IMG/VR virus record: IMGVR_UViG_3300027833_000015
Span: 89,884-153,883 of that record
Length of the DNA stretch: 64,000 bases
DNA from: a virus
Strand: one strand, 5' to 3'
The number at the start of each line of letters is the position of its first letter. Positions within the stretch are counted from its first letter, which is position 1. Under the pieces are notes generated by a model. The model saw nothing but the letters and a program-made list of their open reading frames with translations, searched no databases and had not been told where the DNA came from. A program made the translations under genes and the position numbers. Below, one piece after another: positions 39,403 to 48,780 of the stretch.

Positions 39403-42246
39403 TTATGGGTTTGTGTAGTTACGATCAAACCGCTGCTGTATTGGCAGACTTACGTTTGATGTGGTATCAACATTCGATAGTTTTAAGTATTTATAATCGA
39501 TGCTAACCAGTACAATATCAACAGAAGATATACCAAGCAGGTCAAAAGATTCTGAAGTTGTAGAATTTTCAACCGCACCAACCTCAACACCAGTGGAACT
39601 ATCATAGACCCTGACTTCTGTGTTGACCTGTAGAGTGTTGAGTGTTAACACAACTGGGTTTAAAATATTGATTATGCCATCCTCGGTTGCAAAGCATTTG
39701 TCAATGACTAAGTTTGTGCCATTTGAGTTTGTCCAGTTTAAAGTGCCTGTTCCGCGCCATTCAAGATGTAAACTACTCAAAGGATTGAATGTTAGATTAT
39801 CTCCAGATAAGTTTAATGTGCCAGATGCATTTGCGATACGGATGGTAAGAGAGTCATTGGCAAATGTAGAATTTGCCAGAGTATCTAACTGCGCTTGCAT
39901 ATTTTCTTCTGTACCGTTTGTTATAACGTGTGTCGGTGACGCACCTCTGTTAAACACTTCTTCCATTTTATCATCGGACAAAAACTTCGTCCATGATGCC
40001 CAATATGCAAAGTATGTATCCTCTTGATAAGCAAATGCTACGTCAGTGCCACCCACCTCTAAGTTACCTTGTGCTGCCCCGAACACAATATCTCCAGAGT
40101 GACCATCAAGGTCGGTTGCTGCCATTGGGTTTCCTTGTGATGCGGTTTGACGGACACCATCAATATAAAGCATAAAATTTCGGTCGGTCGATGTGTTGTA
40201 GTCAAACTTAAATGCAATATGGTAAGACCTATTGGGTTCTAAGGAAAAATCACTAAACGCTTGTATATTATCATCGCCAGTATCTGCCAACTGAGCAATG
40301 AGGACATTACCCACCCCCACAAAAAAAGCAAGGTTGTTTATCGAACCACCTTCCTCATAAGCACAAGACAATTGTTTCTGTATTCCACCCAATCGAATCC
40401 AACCACCCATTGTCCTTGTCGTTTCTGCTTGGTTATTCATAAAGTCAGAGTTTGGGACTTCTCTTTTTCCATTTTGATTGCGCCAAGAAAGTGTAGTTCC
40501 ATCCACTAGAGGAACGGAAGCAAACCCATTTACTCCTGTTGGGGTTACTGTCATATTATTAGTACTGATAGAATCGTCATAGTCACCATCTAATTTCCAA
40601 AGGTGATCTGGTTCACTCTGTTCGATAACGAAAGCATAAGATGCTAGTCCAACGCTTATCGGTAACAGATTACTAGATCTACCAAAACTTGTGACCCACA
40701 GGTACGCTTGTCCTTGTATAAGGGATATAAGATCAGTACCATCAAACGTAATCTGTGTGTCAGACCAACTGGTGACAGTCTGTGTAACACTAGATGAACG
40801 ATCTGAAGAGTTTGATATATAAACACCTCCACTACCTTGATTAGGACCAAACCTCGCCCCTTGAATAGTAAGACCAGTTTGTGTAAGCGAAATGGTTTCG
40901 TCATTTATACTATTGACTGATGGTGGAAATGAATATGATCCATAAAGACTCGTTAATGATAAGACTGAAAACTGAGATTGATCTGCGTTGAGTGCCCCAG
41001 CAACTGCTGATGGGTTTGTTAATATTTGCATTGAATTATTTTGTTCGATTGGAACAATGTCTCCGACCGTCACCGCACAAACTCCAGACCCTGCTGCTCT
41101 ATGATAGACACCAGCACATGCAGTAGTCGATGCAACGTTGTTCGACCTCACTTTTATCAGTGGATATGCCCTTTGTGGACTATCTGGGGCATCTTGGTGG
41201 AAGGTGGAAAAAACCAGACAGAAATCAGTTTCACCCAAAAGAGTTATATCACTACTATTATTGGTCGCAGAAAACCTAGAAGAATCTATATAATCGACAG
41301 TGTCAAATGTAAAATTGCCACTTTTATTATAGTCACCAGAAGTCGCCCCCAACATTGCAACATCTCCTGCGCTGGGTATTTTCCAAAAATGTATAGTCGC
41401 GTTATCTGCAGGTATGACGAAAGTGGCAGTCCACGGGATTGCACATTTTAATTCTATTGAAGAGTTCGCAGGAAGGTCTACTATCCCTTGCCATGTCAAA
41501 GCGGCACTCTGCGTTCCATCAGCACCACGAACATAAGAATAACTTTGTGATGCAGCAATCTCGGTTCCATTATTTGTAAGTCTGCCCACAACGTCTTCGC
41601 GACCCGTTCCTGTTTGCGAACACTGAAGAGAATAGGTTATATAATATCTTCCTGCGTCTGCTATTGTAATAGCATTTCCCACTCTAGAAAACGCAGCATC
41701 TTCTAGAAGGTTTGAGTTAAAAGCAATCGTACTTTCTGTTAGATTCAAGTTTTGTGATGCGGTTGCTTTGTATAAACCCAAGTTATCCAAATCATCTATC
41801 TGTAAAACGATAACAGAACCAAAACCCGAAACACGGTTGCAAGGACTTACGGTACTGTCATCACTTCTATAAAACCTTGTCGTGAATGTTGCTGTGCTAG
41901 CAACATCGATGAGCATTGAACTGCCCATATAAACTTCTTGTTGTCCAGTTGTCTTTCGGATGTAGTCTTGACAGAATCCACCATTTCCTTGTGCGCCAGT
42001 TACAATCAACTCTCCCTGTATTTCAAACCTGTCATTATTGGTTATGTCATTGGTCAAGAATGACTCAGAATATAAGACCAAGTATTTTCCTGATGAGAGG
42101 GTAAAGACTCCACTGTTGTAAGTTGCAGCAGAACCTTGAATGACAGATTCATTGTCCCACTCAAGATCAACAGGTACTCCCCCATTTGGAAGTACGGTAG
42201 TATTATCTGAGAAGTTACTTCTAATGTAGATGTCACCGATTGCCAT
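39403..42246 (-). CDS. Large tail fibre/adhesin with LamG-like domain
   Basis: A 947-residue beta-rich fibre. Order: an N-terminal C1q/TNF-like jelly-roll region (residues 20-150, with YNSGVFTLSSGKYLVLY), a second similar region (170-270), IPT-like strands near 450-520, a LamG/concanavalin-like domain (about 540-760, with MGGWIRLGGIQKQ and FMLYIDGVRQTA), and a C-terminal domain shared with the next gene, ending RFDRNYTNP. It is probably a host-recognition fibre. Confidence 0.75.
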   Translation of the reverse strand: MAIGDIYIRSNFSDNTTVLPNGGVPVDLEWDNESVIQGSAATYNSGVFTLSSGKYLVLYSESFLTNDITNNDRFEIQGELIVTGAQGNGGFCQDYIRKTTGQQEVYMGSSMLIDVASTATFTTRFYRSDDSTVSPCNRVSGFGSVIVLQIDDLDNLGLYKATASQNLNLTESTIAFNSNLLEDAAFSRVGNAITIADAGRYYITYSLQCSQTGTGREDVVGRLTNNGTEIAASQSYSYVRGADGTQSAALTWQGIVDLPANSSIELKCAIPWTATFVIPADNATIHFWKIPSAGDVAMLGATSGDYNKSGNFTFDTVDYIDSSRFSATNNSSDITLLGETDFCLVFSTFHQDAPDSPQRAYPLIKVRSNNVASTTACAGVYHRAAGSGVCAVTVGDIVPIEQNNSMQILTNPSAVAGALNADQSQFSVLSLTSLYGSYSFPPSVNSINDETISLTQTGLTIQGARFGPNQGSGGVYISNSSDRSSSVTQTVTSWSDTQITFDGTDLISLIQGQAYLWVTSFGRSSNLLPISVGLASYAFVIEQSEPDHLWKLDGDYDDSISTNNMTVTPTGVNGFASVPLVDGTTLSWRNQNGKREVPNSDFMNNQAETTRTMGGWIRLGGIQKQLSCAYEEGGSINNLAFFVGVGNVLIAQLADTGDDNIQAFSDFSLEPNRSYHIAFKFDYNTSTDRNFMLYIDGVRQTASQGNPMAATDLDGHSGDIVFGAAQGNLEVGGTDVAFAYQEDTYFAYWASWTKFLSDDKMEEVFNRGASPTHVITNGTEENMQAQLDTLANSTFANDSLTIRIANASGTLNLSGDNLTFNPLSSLHLEWRGTGTLNWTNSNGTNLVIDKCFATEDGIINILNPVVLTLNTLQVNTEVRVYDSSTGVEVGAVENSTTSESFDLLGISSVDIVLVSIDYKYLKLSNVDTTSNVSLPIQQRFDRNYTNP
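39488..39495 (-). promoter_or_regulatory. Internal T4-type late promoter (candidate)
   Basis: Exact TATAAATA on the minus strand near the 3' end of the large fibre gene, about 95 bases upstream of the 38962-39393 start. Confidence 0.5.
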
Positions 42247-43466
42247 TATGGATTCTCGTAATTTCTGTCAAATATCTGGGTAACAGGCAGGTCCACATCA
42301 CCAGATGTCATATCAATGGAGTCGACCCGTATATACTCATAACCAATATTATGTAACACAACGTCGACACTCGAAGACTGAATGGAAAGAGAAAAACTTG
42401 TACCTGAATCTTCCACGCCTCCCAATTCTGCCATTGTTCCTGCATCATAAACCCTCACTTCTGTGTTGGGCACGAGAGGGGATATTGTCAAAACTGCTGG
42501 GTTCACGATTGTGACTGTGCCGCCATTGGGGGTAGAAAAAATAGAAGCATTGGAACCATTTGTATTAACATATGTTAGCGTCCCAGTACCCATCCACTGT
42601 AAGTGTACTGATGCAAGTGGGTCGTGGGTTATATTATCTGCCACGAGAGAAAGGTCGCCACCATTATCTCGTACACGAATATTCAATGGTTCGTCTGGTC
42701 TGACTGTACCTGATAACGCATCTAAATCTTCTTGATCTGCAACAGTGACTCTTGGCAACACTCCTTTTTCGAAGAGTTCTGTTCGGATAACACTTTCGCT
42801 CAAAGTTACATCAGAGAATGAAACCCAGTAATTATGTCTAAGACCCTCAGTGGCATTCAAAACAGTGTTCGCACCACCCACCTGCGTAGTGGAACCATCA
42901 GGTGTTTGACCGAAAAATCCTGCACTTCTTGCAGATAGTGAAGCGATTGATGGAGTCCCACTTGCTGGATTAGATACTGACTGTCGCACACCATCGATAT
43001 ACAACGCAAAAATATTTTCAAATGCACTACCACTAAAGACTGCGCATAAATGATATATCCTTTCTGGTTTTAACGCCCTGTCAGAATATGCCTGATATGT
43101 TACATCGTTTTCATGGATATCGAGCATGAGTTTATTTCCTGCCCACATGGTGAGATTAAATTGATTCCCTGTCAATCCTTCCCGATAGATATTTTTAGGT
43201 GGAAGTTGGATAGCACCAACGCGCAACCAACCACAAATGATCTTTCTAGACATCGCTCCATCGATATTGTCTTCTTGTAGAAGGGCAATACTATCATCCA
43301 CACTATTCATAAAAGCAGATTCAGTAACACCCTCACAGATTTCTGAGTTTGCAGAGATAGAAGTTCCTATCCCTAAATTAGTGCCAACTTCATCGGTGAA
43401 TGTCGCCCCAGACATTCTCCATATATGCTGGGGCGACAATGCAACAATATCATCAAGATATGCCAT
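42246..43466 (-). CDS. LamG-domain fibre protein, paralogue of the large fibre
   Basis: A 406-residue protein with a LamG-like domain (about residues 20-220; ICGWLRVGAIQLPP and FALYIDGVRQSVS) and a C-terminal beta domain closely related to the end of the large fibre (LNIRVRDNGGDLSLVADNIT, LQWMGTGTLTYVNTNGSN, EVRVYDAG), ending IFDRNYENP. The start overlaps the fibre upstream neighbour (TAATG). Confidence 0.75.
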   Translation of the reverse strand: MAYLDDIVALSPQHIWRMSGATFTDEVGTNLGIGTSISANSEICEGVTESAFMNSVDDSIALLQEDNIDGAMSRKIICGWLRVGAIQLPPKNIYREGLTGNQFNLTMWAGNKLMLDIHENDVTYQAYSDRALKPERIYHLCAVFSGSAFENIFALYIDGVRQSVSNPASGTPSIASLSARSAGFFGQTPDGSTTQVGGANTVLNATEGLRHNYWVSFSDVTLSESVIRTELFEKGVLPRVTVADQEDLDALSGTVRPDEPLNIRVRDNGGDLSLVADNITHDPLASVHLQWMGTGTLTYVNTNGSNASIFSTPNGGTVTIVNPAVLTISPLVPNTEVRVYDAGTMAELGGVEDSGTSFSLSIQSSSVDVVLHNIGYEYIRVDSIDMTSGDVDLPVTQIFDRNYENP

Positions 43467-43472
43467 TAAGGA

Positions 43473-44798
43473 TTATTCTACACCAGCATTACTATAGTTT
43501 CTTTCCAGCGTAGATACAAGCGATATGTTCTGACCAACAGAACGACCAATAGTACCTGTAGCAAGTACATACTGCGCAGTTCCTTCGCCAATCGCAACTA
43601 CCGTAACATCAGCGTCGGTTCCTGAGGAACGACCGCCTTGGACGTTTCCGTCGTAGTCAAAGTCAAATCCAATAGAAGAATTCCCAGAAACGTCTCCGCT
43701 TATAGGATTGCCGCTGTTATCATTAACCAGAAGGGCACTAGCAGAACCAAAGGTGCTTGTGAAGAACACGCGATAGATCGCAGCAGGATCATCCGACAAG
43801 TTGCTGTTAAAGTTCAAAGAACCAGCAGCAACGAATGGGAACTGGATTTCATTACCAGATTCATCGGTGAAGATGATTCTGTTGGTATCGTTTGCTTGGA
43901 AGTTATCAATGTAAACACCCTGGGATGTTTTAAGTGTATCACCAACAAAACCCAAGAGGGCATCTGCCAGTTCGCCAACTTCACTACCATCACCGTCATC
44001 AATATCACCAGACAGACGTAGTTGTCTCTGAATGAATGCATATATCTGTTCTGCTGTACCACTGTTGCCATCGATGACAACATCAAATTCGTAGTTGACT
44101 CCACCGATATCTCTTTCAGCAGAACCATAAACGATGGACATGCCAGTGTAAGGTAGAGCAGAATCAATAGCAGAATCCGCAACAGTGATCTTTAAATCCG
44201 CTGCTTCAGATAGTGGGAATCGATATGCAATGTAACTAATGTTCGTCAGACCAATGGAGGTCGACGTTGAAATACCGTACAACTTGCCCTGAATACGAAT
44301 ATACAGTGTCAATACCTGTGAGCGGTTATCAAAAGCACCGTTGCTTCCATCACCAAAGGTTTGAATACCCTGATTGATTACTCCAGGAAAATCGAAAGAA
44401 GTTTTTGCAGACTGGTTGGCAAAAGCATAATAGGCAGTGTCGGAAGGATCAATGGCACCCAGAGATACAATACCAACATACTCTCGCAATACAGCATTGC
44501 TCGCGTCCAGTTCTCTCCAACCACAAGAACGCAACAAGTTGCGCGTGGTGTCGTTAGCAGGTTTCCATCCTTTACGGAATTCGAACTGCTCGGGGGTCAA
44601 TGATTCCATTGGGAATTCATATGGGATTAAAGATGCATCTGTTTTCCATTCTTCTTTGAAGAAAGAATATAATGCCTGTCCTGTTATACCATCATCACTC
44701 AGGTTTCCCGTAACATTCAATGTGAATGTCAAAGAAGAAGAGTCAATTGTTATTTCAACTCCCTGTGAAATGTCATCTGGATCTACTATTAGTGCCAT
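43473..44798 (-). CDS. Virion structural protein (fibre-associated)
   Basis: A 441-residue beta-rich protein. Its middle has FFKEEWKTDASLIPYEFPME and GWKPANDTTRNLLRSCGWRE, a pattern known in marine phage structural proteins. It ends TLERNYSNAGVE, a C-terminal tail similar to the RNYxNP ends of the next two fibre proteins. Probably part of the same adhesin complex. Confidence 0.7.
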   Translation of the reverse strand: MALIVDPDDISQGVEITIDSSSLTFTLNVTGNLSDDGITGQALYSFFKEEWKTDASLIPYEFPMESLTPEQFEFRKGWKPANDTTRNLLRSCGWRELDASNAVLREYVGIVSLGAIDPSDTAYYAFANQSAKTSFDFPGVINQGIQTFGDGSNGAFDNRSQVLTLYIRIQGKLYGISTSTSIGLTNISYIAYRFPLSEAADLKITVADSAIDSALPYTGMSIVYGSAERDIGGVNYEFDVVIDGNSGTAEQIYAFIQRQLRLSGDIDDGDGSEVGELADALLGFVGDTLKTSQGVYIDNFQANDTNRIIFTDESGNEIQFPFVAAGSLNFNSNLSDDPAAIYRVFFTSTFGSASALLVNDNSGNPISGDVSGNSSIGFDFDYDGNVQGGRSSGTDADVTVVAIGEGTAQYVLATGTIGRSVGQNISLVSTLERNYSNAGVE

Positions 44799-44822
44799 CG
44801 CTTTATGCCTCTGTTATTATTT

Positions 44823-45902
44823 CTAAGTGTAAATTACGTTGATTAAATTTCCATCGTTATTATATATAAAAGTCTTAGTCTCTATCACGCCATACCTGTT
44901 ACTATATTGTTGATATAATTGTCCATCATCATTATATGTAAAAGTTTTGAAACTCACACCATCATAATCTATCCGTATCAAGACGCCATCGTCGTCGTAT
45001 GTGTTCACTGGATTTATTGGGTCTGCTTGAAGATGATGATCGAACACATATATCCCACCATCTGAACCCAGTGTCGCAGAATTATCCGCATCACTAGAAA
45101 CATACATCTCACCAGAACCAGAACCACCACCACCACTATTTGGCGAATAGTTGCTACCACCACCACCAAGACTCGACAACCTGCGCAGTCTTACATCCAC
45201 CATCTTGATGAATTCTTTATAGTGGTCTCGCATCTCGGGGAACGTATTGAAATCATGGTTCTCAATATTGTAGTTCATTGTCTTCTCATTGAGATCTGAC
45301 AATTCCTTCAATGCTGCGGTGTACTCAGACATATTGTCTTTGGGCATGTCTGCCTCAGTTTCATCGTCAACATCGTCGACGACATCTGGTGTTTCTTCAA
45401 TCTCCTCTAATTTACCGATCGCTTCATCGAGATACGCTTGGATCTCTTCATTCTTCTTGATGAATGCTTCATTCTGACTTGCGCTGATTACATCCCTGAA
45501 GATAACAGGGTTGTCGGTGGGAATCGGTTCATCTACAATCTCTCCCAATTCCTTTGTCATGTCGGAGATCATGCTGAAGATATGATCTTTGTAATCGCCA
45601 GACATGGCGACCTCGGCAATAGTCTTCTCCTTTTCTATTATGACAGGAAGACCATCATCCAACAACTCCTCAGCAGCACCTTCCAAGAGATCTGCAATCA
45701 AACCACCGCAATTGATATCAATGTCGACTAATGGTTTCTTCTGGACTATCTCCGCTTTCTTCTGGATAGGTTTTATTTCTTCAACTATCACAGGTTGTGT
45801 TTCTTCAAATGCACTTTCCATATTCCCGAGCATCTCTGAGAGATCGAGTTCGATGCTATTGATCAAGGGTTTTTTGTCTTTGTCCAACATATACAGGTCC
45901 AT
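44823..45902 (-). CDS. Elongated virion protein with glycine linker and YD-like repeats
   Basis: A 359-residue protein: an acidic helical N-terminal 230 residues, a Gly/Ser linker (SLGGGGSNYSPNSGGGGSG), a short beta region and a C-terminal run of YD-like strand repeats (TFTYNDDGQLYQQ, TFIYNNDGNLINV). The form suggests a connector or fibre. A perfect late promoter precedes it. Confidence 0.65.
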   Translation of the reverse strand: MDLYMLDKDKKPLINSIELDLSEMLGNMESAFEETQPVIVEEIKPIQKKAEIVQKKPLVDIDINCGGLIADLLEGAAEELLDDGLPVIIEKEKTIAEVAMSGDYKDHIFSMISDMTKELGEIVDEPIPTDNPVIFRDVISASQNEAFIKKNEEIQAYLDEAIGKLEEIEETPDVVDDVDDETEADMPKDNMSEYTAALKELSDLNEKTMNYNIENHDFNTFPEMRDHYKEFIKMVDVRLRRLSSLGGGGSNYSPNSGGGGSGSGEMYVSSDADNSATLGSDGGIYVFDHHLQADPINPVNTYDDDGVLIRIDYDGVSFKTFTYNDDGQLYQQYSNRYGVIETKTFIYNNDGNLINVIYT

Positions 45903-45943
45903 CTGTTAATCGTTTCATCATCTTTTATGAGACTTTGAACACA

Positions 45944-45951
45944 TATTTATA
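45944..45951 (-). promoter_or_regulatory. T4-type late promoter of the fibre operon
   Basis: Exact TATAAATA on the minus strand (within TATATAAATA), about 43 bases upstream of the 44823-45902 start; likely drives all four fibre genes. The 45903-46073 gap also serves the divergent plus-strand gene and otherwise shows nothing clear. Confidence 0.82.
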
Positions 45952-46073
45952 TACATCATAAGAGTATAAAATTACACTTTCACAGCATATTTTCATCTAA
46001 ATACTAATGTGAGTTGATGTATCAACTTTATAATTCCTTTGTATATGCAACACAGGCACAAAGGAGGTTATTC

Positions 46074-46490
46074 ATGAACGACGAAAGAATATCTGAAGTC
46101 GAAACGAAACTGTACACTCACGAGGGGAGAATCAATCATGCAGAAGCAGATGTCAGGCACATTGTTGGGAACATTGATAGAATCGAAGAGCATATGCTCA
46201 GAGGTGCTACAAAATCAATCAACTACATGCCAATCATCAGTGGTGTTGTTGGTCTCTTGGGGGTCATGGGTACAGCAGTCTTCGGTATCATGAACTATGT
46301 CGATCTCCAACTTGTACATGTGCAGGATAAGAAGAGAGGGATGGAAGTCAGGGTTATGCAAAACTCTGAGCACATCAAAGATCTGACTGAAGTTGTATTG
46401 GATAGGTTGGGACGCTTGGAAGAGCGTCAGTCGACAATTGAGGGAGATGTTACCGAGCATGATCAAGATCAAAACGGTCATATCGATTAA
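46074..46490 (+). CDS. Coiled-coil membrane protein, only plus-strand gene (holin/XhlA-like?)
   Basis: A 138-residue protein with an N-terminal coiled coil (ISEVETKLYTHEGRINHAE), one membrane segment near residues 54-74 (IISGVVGLLGVMGTAVFGIM) and a second coiled coil after it (LTEVVLDRLGRLEERQSTIE). The ATG has AAAGGAGG at ideal spacing; the upstream frame is discarded. A strong terminator follows. The topology recalls XhlA/hemolysin-type accessory proteins or antiholins. It is the sole gene read opposite to all others, divergent from the fibre operon. Confidence 0.75.
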   Translation: MNDERISEVETKLYTHEGRINHAEADVRHIVGNIDRIEEHMLRGATKSINYMPIISGVVGLLGVMGTAVFGIMNYVDLQLVHVQDKKRGMEVRVMQNSEHIKDLTEVVLDRLGRLEERQSTIEGDVTEHDQDQNGHID

Positions 46491-46510
46491 CACAATCTTC
46501 AATACGTGCA

Positions 46511-46536
46511 GAGCACCCTTCGGGGTGCTTTTTTTA
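46511..46536 (+). terminator. Rho-independent terminator of the plus-strand gene
   Basis: GCACCC-TTCG-GGGTGC stem-loop followed by seven T residues, about 20 bases after the stop. The T-run borders the end of the convergent minus-strand gene. Nearly the same stem as the gp32 terminator. Confidence 0.92.
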
Positions 46537-46776
46537 TTCCAAGTTTATTTTTCGATGCTGATAGTCGACATTGTCAAGGTTGACCACATCGGAGTTGAAT
46601 GCATCAACCATGAGGTTCATGTTCACTTCGAGTTCGTCAATTGAATCGCCAAATGCAGTAGCAGGGTCTACACTATACAAGGTGATGTCTCCGTCCTCGT
46701 TATAATAAACCTCACGGATCTCATATCCTCTATCCGCGCTTGTGGGTCTGAATGTTACTCTATAGTTCCAAGACAT
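46534..46776 (-). CDS. Small acidic protein
   Basis: An 80-residue protein (MSWNYRVTFRPTSADRGYEI...) beginning with strands and ending in a helix. The ATG at 46776 overlaps the nuclease stop by 17 bases, with GGAG upstream. Such small acidic proteins are common beside phage nucleases; no function known. Confidence 0.62.
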   Translation of the reverse strand: MSWNYRVTFRPTSADRGYEIREVYYNEDGDITLYSVDPATAFGDSIDELEVNMNLMVDAFNSDVVNLDNVDYQHRKINLE

Positions 46777-47506
46777 TCTCTGCGCTCCCGTGCTTTTCCT
46801 CATATGCATCCCTTAACTCTACAAAACCACCAATCCATTCGTCACGGTGCTCAACGAACACCTGCGAGTCTCCTTCTGAAGATGTGATAACAGTGACCAA
46901 CTTCGTGATGGGTTGACCTGTCATCTCTTCAAACATAACAGCGTATGCTGACTCCTGCTTAAAGTAGTTATATATCTGCGAGCGCGTCTTGCGCTTGTTG
47001 GATGTCTTCCAGTCAATGACTGCCAACTCACCGTCGAACTCAGCGATCATGTCAACCGTTCCTGCTGTACGCAGATGGTCAGAGTACATTCGACCTTCGT
47101 TGACACGGATGTTGTCGATAGACTTATCCGCAACGTCGCGCAGTCTCTTGTACATGTCATAGGCGTGAGGCATAACACCTTCGGGCAGTTTCATACCCAA
47201 GGAGGATTCCTCGACAACGATGCCATCGTTGGAGCAATAGTCCTCGATCAGTTTGTGTACAGAGGTGCCACGTGTAGACGCAGCGGTGGAGACACGCTGT
47301 GCCTCTTCTGCTCCGACTCGTCGACGCCATGCGTGGAGTCCTGCCTGCAACTTCTTACAGGAGGATGTGATGGTTGTCACCGAGGGATACGGACACGCAA
47401 TGGCACCATCTTCACGGACATAACAACGTGTTCCACCAACGTTGACTTGCTTGACCTTGGGGAGACCCACGAGGTCGAGTTTGAACTGCTTGTTTAATTT
47501 ACTCAT
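46760..47506 (-). CDS. PD-(D/E)XK exonuclease, RecB/Cas4 type
   Basis: A 248-residue nuclease with the PD-(D/E)XK core AGTVDMIAEFDGELAVIDWKT (Asp, then Asp-x-Lys) near residue 150, the His-containing N-terminal helix TRGTSVHKLIEDY near residue 86 and the QESAYAVMFEEM helix. Similar genes in marine T4-like phages are annotated as exonucleases acting on DNA. The ATG at 47506 is preceded by a TATAATATA stretch that could serve as a promoter. Confidence 0.8.
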   Translation of the reverse strand: MSKLNKQFKLDLVGLPKVKQVNVGGTRCYVREDGAIACPYPSVTTITSSCKKLQAGLHAWRRRVGAEEAQRVSTAASTRGTSVHKLIEDYCSNDGIVVEESSLGMKLPEGVMPHAYDMYKRLRDVADKSIDNIRVNEGRMYSDHLRTAGTVDMIAEFDGELAVIDWKTSNKRKTRSQIYNYFKQESAYAVMFEEMTGQPITKLVTVITSSEGDSQVFVEHRDEWIGGFVELRDAYEEKHGSAENVLEL

Positions 47507-47524
47507 GCTATATATTATACTCAA

Positions 47525-47869
47525 CTAGATTAGTTCGTCAACTGCACCTTCGCCAACATAGATACTCTTCATGTTGTCGGTTTGACAGATAATGGTCTTC
47601 ACTTTCTTGTACACTGGTTTGTTTGCCTTCTTCCACTCTTTTGCAAGCACACCACCCTGACCAAAGTCAGCAACAGCAAGAGCATATCGCCCATTGGCAG
47701 TCTTCAGCATGTGCAGTTGAACTGGGTCGCCTCCCTGCTCGAATGTCCAGATGAATAACATCTGATCAAGTGGGTCGAACCCTGCCATTGCATCTTGTTC
47801 GAGGAAATTAGATATGTCCTCGACGCACTGCAACGTGCATGGGTGTAAGTCTTCAACTCGTTCTTTCAT
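47525..47869 (-). CDS. Conserved protein of unknown function
   Basis: A 114-residue protein (MKERVEDLHPCTLQCVEDIS...). The ATG at 47869 has an AGGAG site and lies 22 bases after the deaminase stop. A Gly-rich turn (ADFGQGGVLAKEW) is seen. It resembles a small phage protein of unknown role next to dCMP deaminase genes. Confidence 0.62.
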   Translation of the reverse strand: MKERVEDLHPCTLQCVEDISNFLEQDAMAGFDPLDQMLFIWTFEQGGDPVQLHMLKTANGRYALAVADFGQGGVLAKEWKKANKPVYKKVKTIICQTDNMKSIYVGEGAVDELI

Positions 47870-47891
47870 TGGTGTGCTCCTGTTGTTTGAT

Positions 47892-48362
47892 CTATTTAGT
47901 TCTGCGACATGCAGTATCTTCTGGATACGGTTTGACATATATCGCCCTGACGCTACATTTGCTCAGCAGATCCAACCCACAACCCTGATGCCCTCTGAAT
48001 TGTTCGGAGTAAAACACTCGAGCAATACCGCTGGCAGCAATCAGTCTGGCACACTTGATGCAGGGAGAGTGAGTCACGAACATCCAAGTTCCTTCACTGG
48101 ACGAACCACTCCTCGACATCTTACAGATGGCATTCTCCTCAGCGTGCAGGACTTCCTCCTTGGTCTTCGTCTCACCGTCCACTTTGCGTTCGCAGACGTT
48201 TGACAGACCAGCAGGCATCCCATTGTACCCGACAGAAACGATTGCTCCTGTGCTCGGGTCGACAATGATCGCTCCAACCTTCAACCGTTTGGCGGTGGAG
48301 CATTGCGCAAAGTTCCGCGCTGTATCCATGTACGCTCGGCACACTTCCTTCTTCATCTTCAT
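47892..48362 (-). CDS. cd: dCMP deaminase (zinc cytidine deaminase family)
   Basis: A 156-residue deaminase with the zinc-binding HAEENAIC motif near residue 73 and SPCIKCARLI near residue 98, plus the substrate-binding VGYNGMPAG loop. It converts dCMP to dUMP, supplying the thymidylate pathway. The size and the residues between the two motifs fit the phage T4 cd type. ATGA overlap with the upstream gene. Confidence 0.88.
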   Translation of the reverse strand: MKMKKEVCRAYMDTARNFAQCSTAKRLKVGAIIVDPSTGAIVSVGYNGMPAGLSNVCERKVDGETKTKEEVLHAEENAICKMSRSGSSSEGTWMFVTHSPCIKCARLIAASGIARVFYSEQFRGHQGCGLDLLSKCSVRAIYVKPYPEDTACRRTK

Positions 48363-48673
48363 CGTCGCATCCTTGCTATTTCTATTATTTCTTGATTATT
48401 TAAGACTGGAACCGCATTGCTCTTGTGCATGCAACTGATACCTTTGATCAGTGTACCTGTGTACGCATGTTTCTCTGGAGCACTACACACCCCACGCTGA
48501 TCTGAATCAGCGGACTTGTACTGTGACGTGTCACCTCTCAGTGGACGCACAGGAGCATCAGGCATGGGTTTGAATTCTTGAGTCGGGTGCTTCTGGAATC
48601 GCTCGCCTCCGAGCATCTTCTTCTTCTTGACCTTCCGACCGTTGAAGTCGTGGGATGTCGAATAATATTTCAT
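48359..48673 (-). CDS. Conserved small marine phage protein
   Basis: A 104-residue basic protein (MKYYSTSHDFNGRKVKKKKM...) with a conserved end YTGTLIKGISCMHKSNAVPV. I recognise this C-terminal pattern in other marine phages; no function known. The ATG at 48673 overlaps the stop of the small membrane protein (TGATG). Confidence 0.68.
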   Translation of the reverse strand: MKYYSTSHDFNGRKVKKKKMLGGERFQKHPTQEFKPMPDAPVRPLRGDTSQYKSADSDQRGVCSAPEKHAYTGTLIKGISCMHKSNAVPVLNNQEIIEIARMRR

Positions 48674-48780
48674 CAACCAATCCCCAGCGCGATTGACAGA
48701 AGTAGAATGCCCCAACCGATGAGAGGAGCGAGAATTATCAATCCCCCAATTAGAAATATTGCACCCACTAAACATTTCAT
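48673..48780 (-). CDS. Tiny hydrophobic membrane protein
   Basis: A 35-residue, almost wholly hydrophobic protein (MKCLVGAIFLIGGLIILAPL...) from an ATG with GAGAAGG upstream, overlapping its neighbours at both ends (ATGA and TGATG). It would be a single membrane-spanning peptide. Confidence 0.65.
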   Translation of the reverse strand: MKCLVGAIFLIGGLIILAPLIGWGILLLSIALGIG

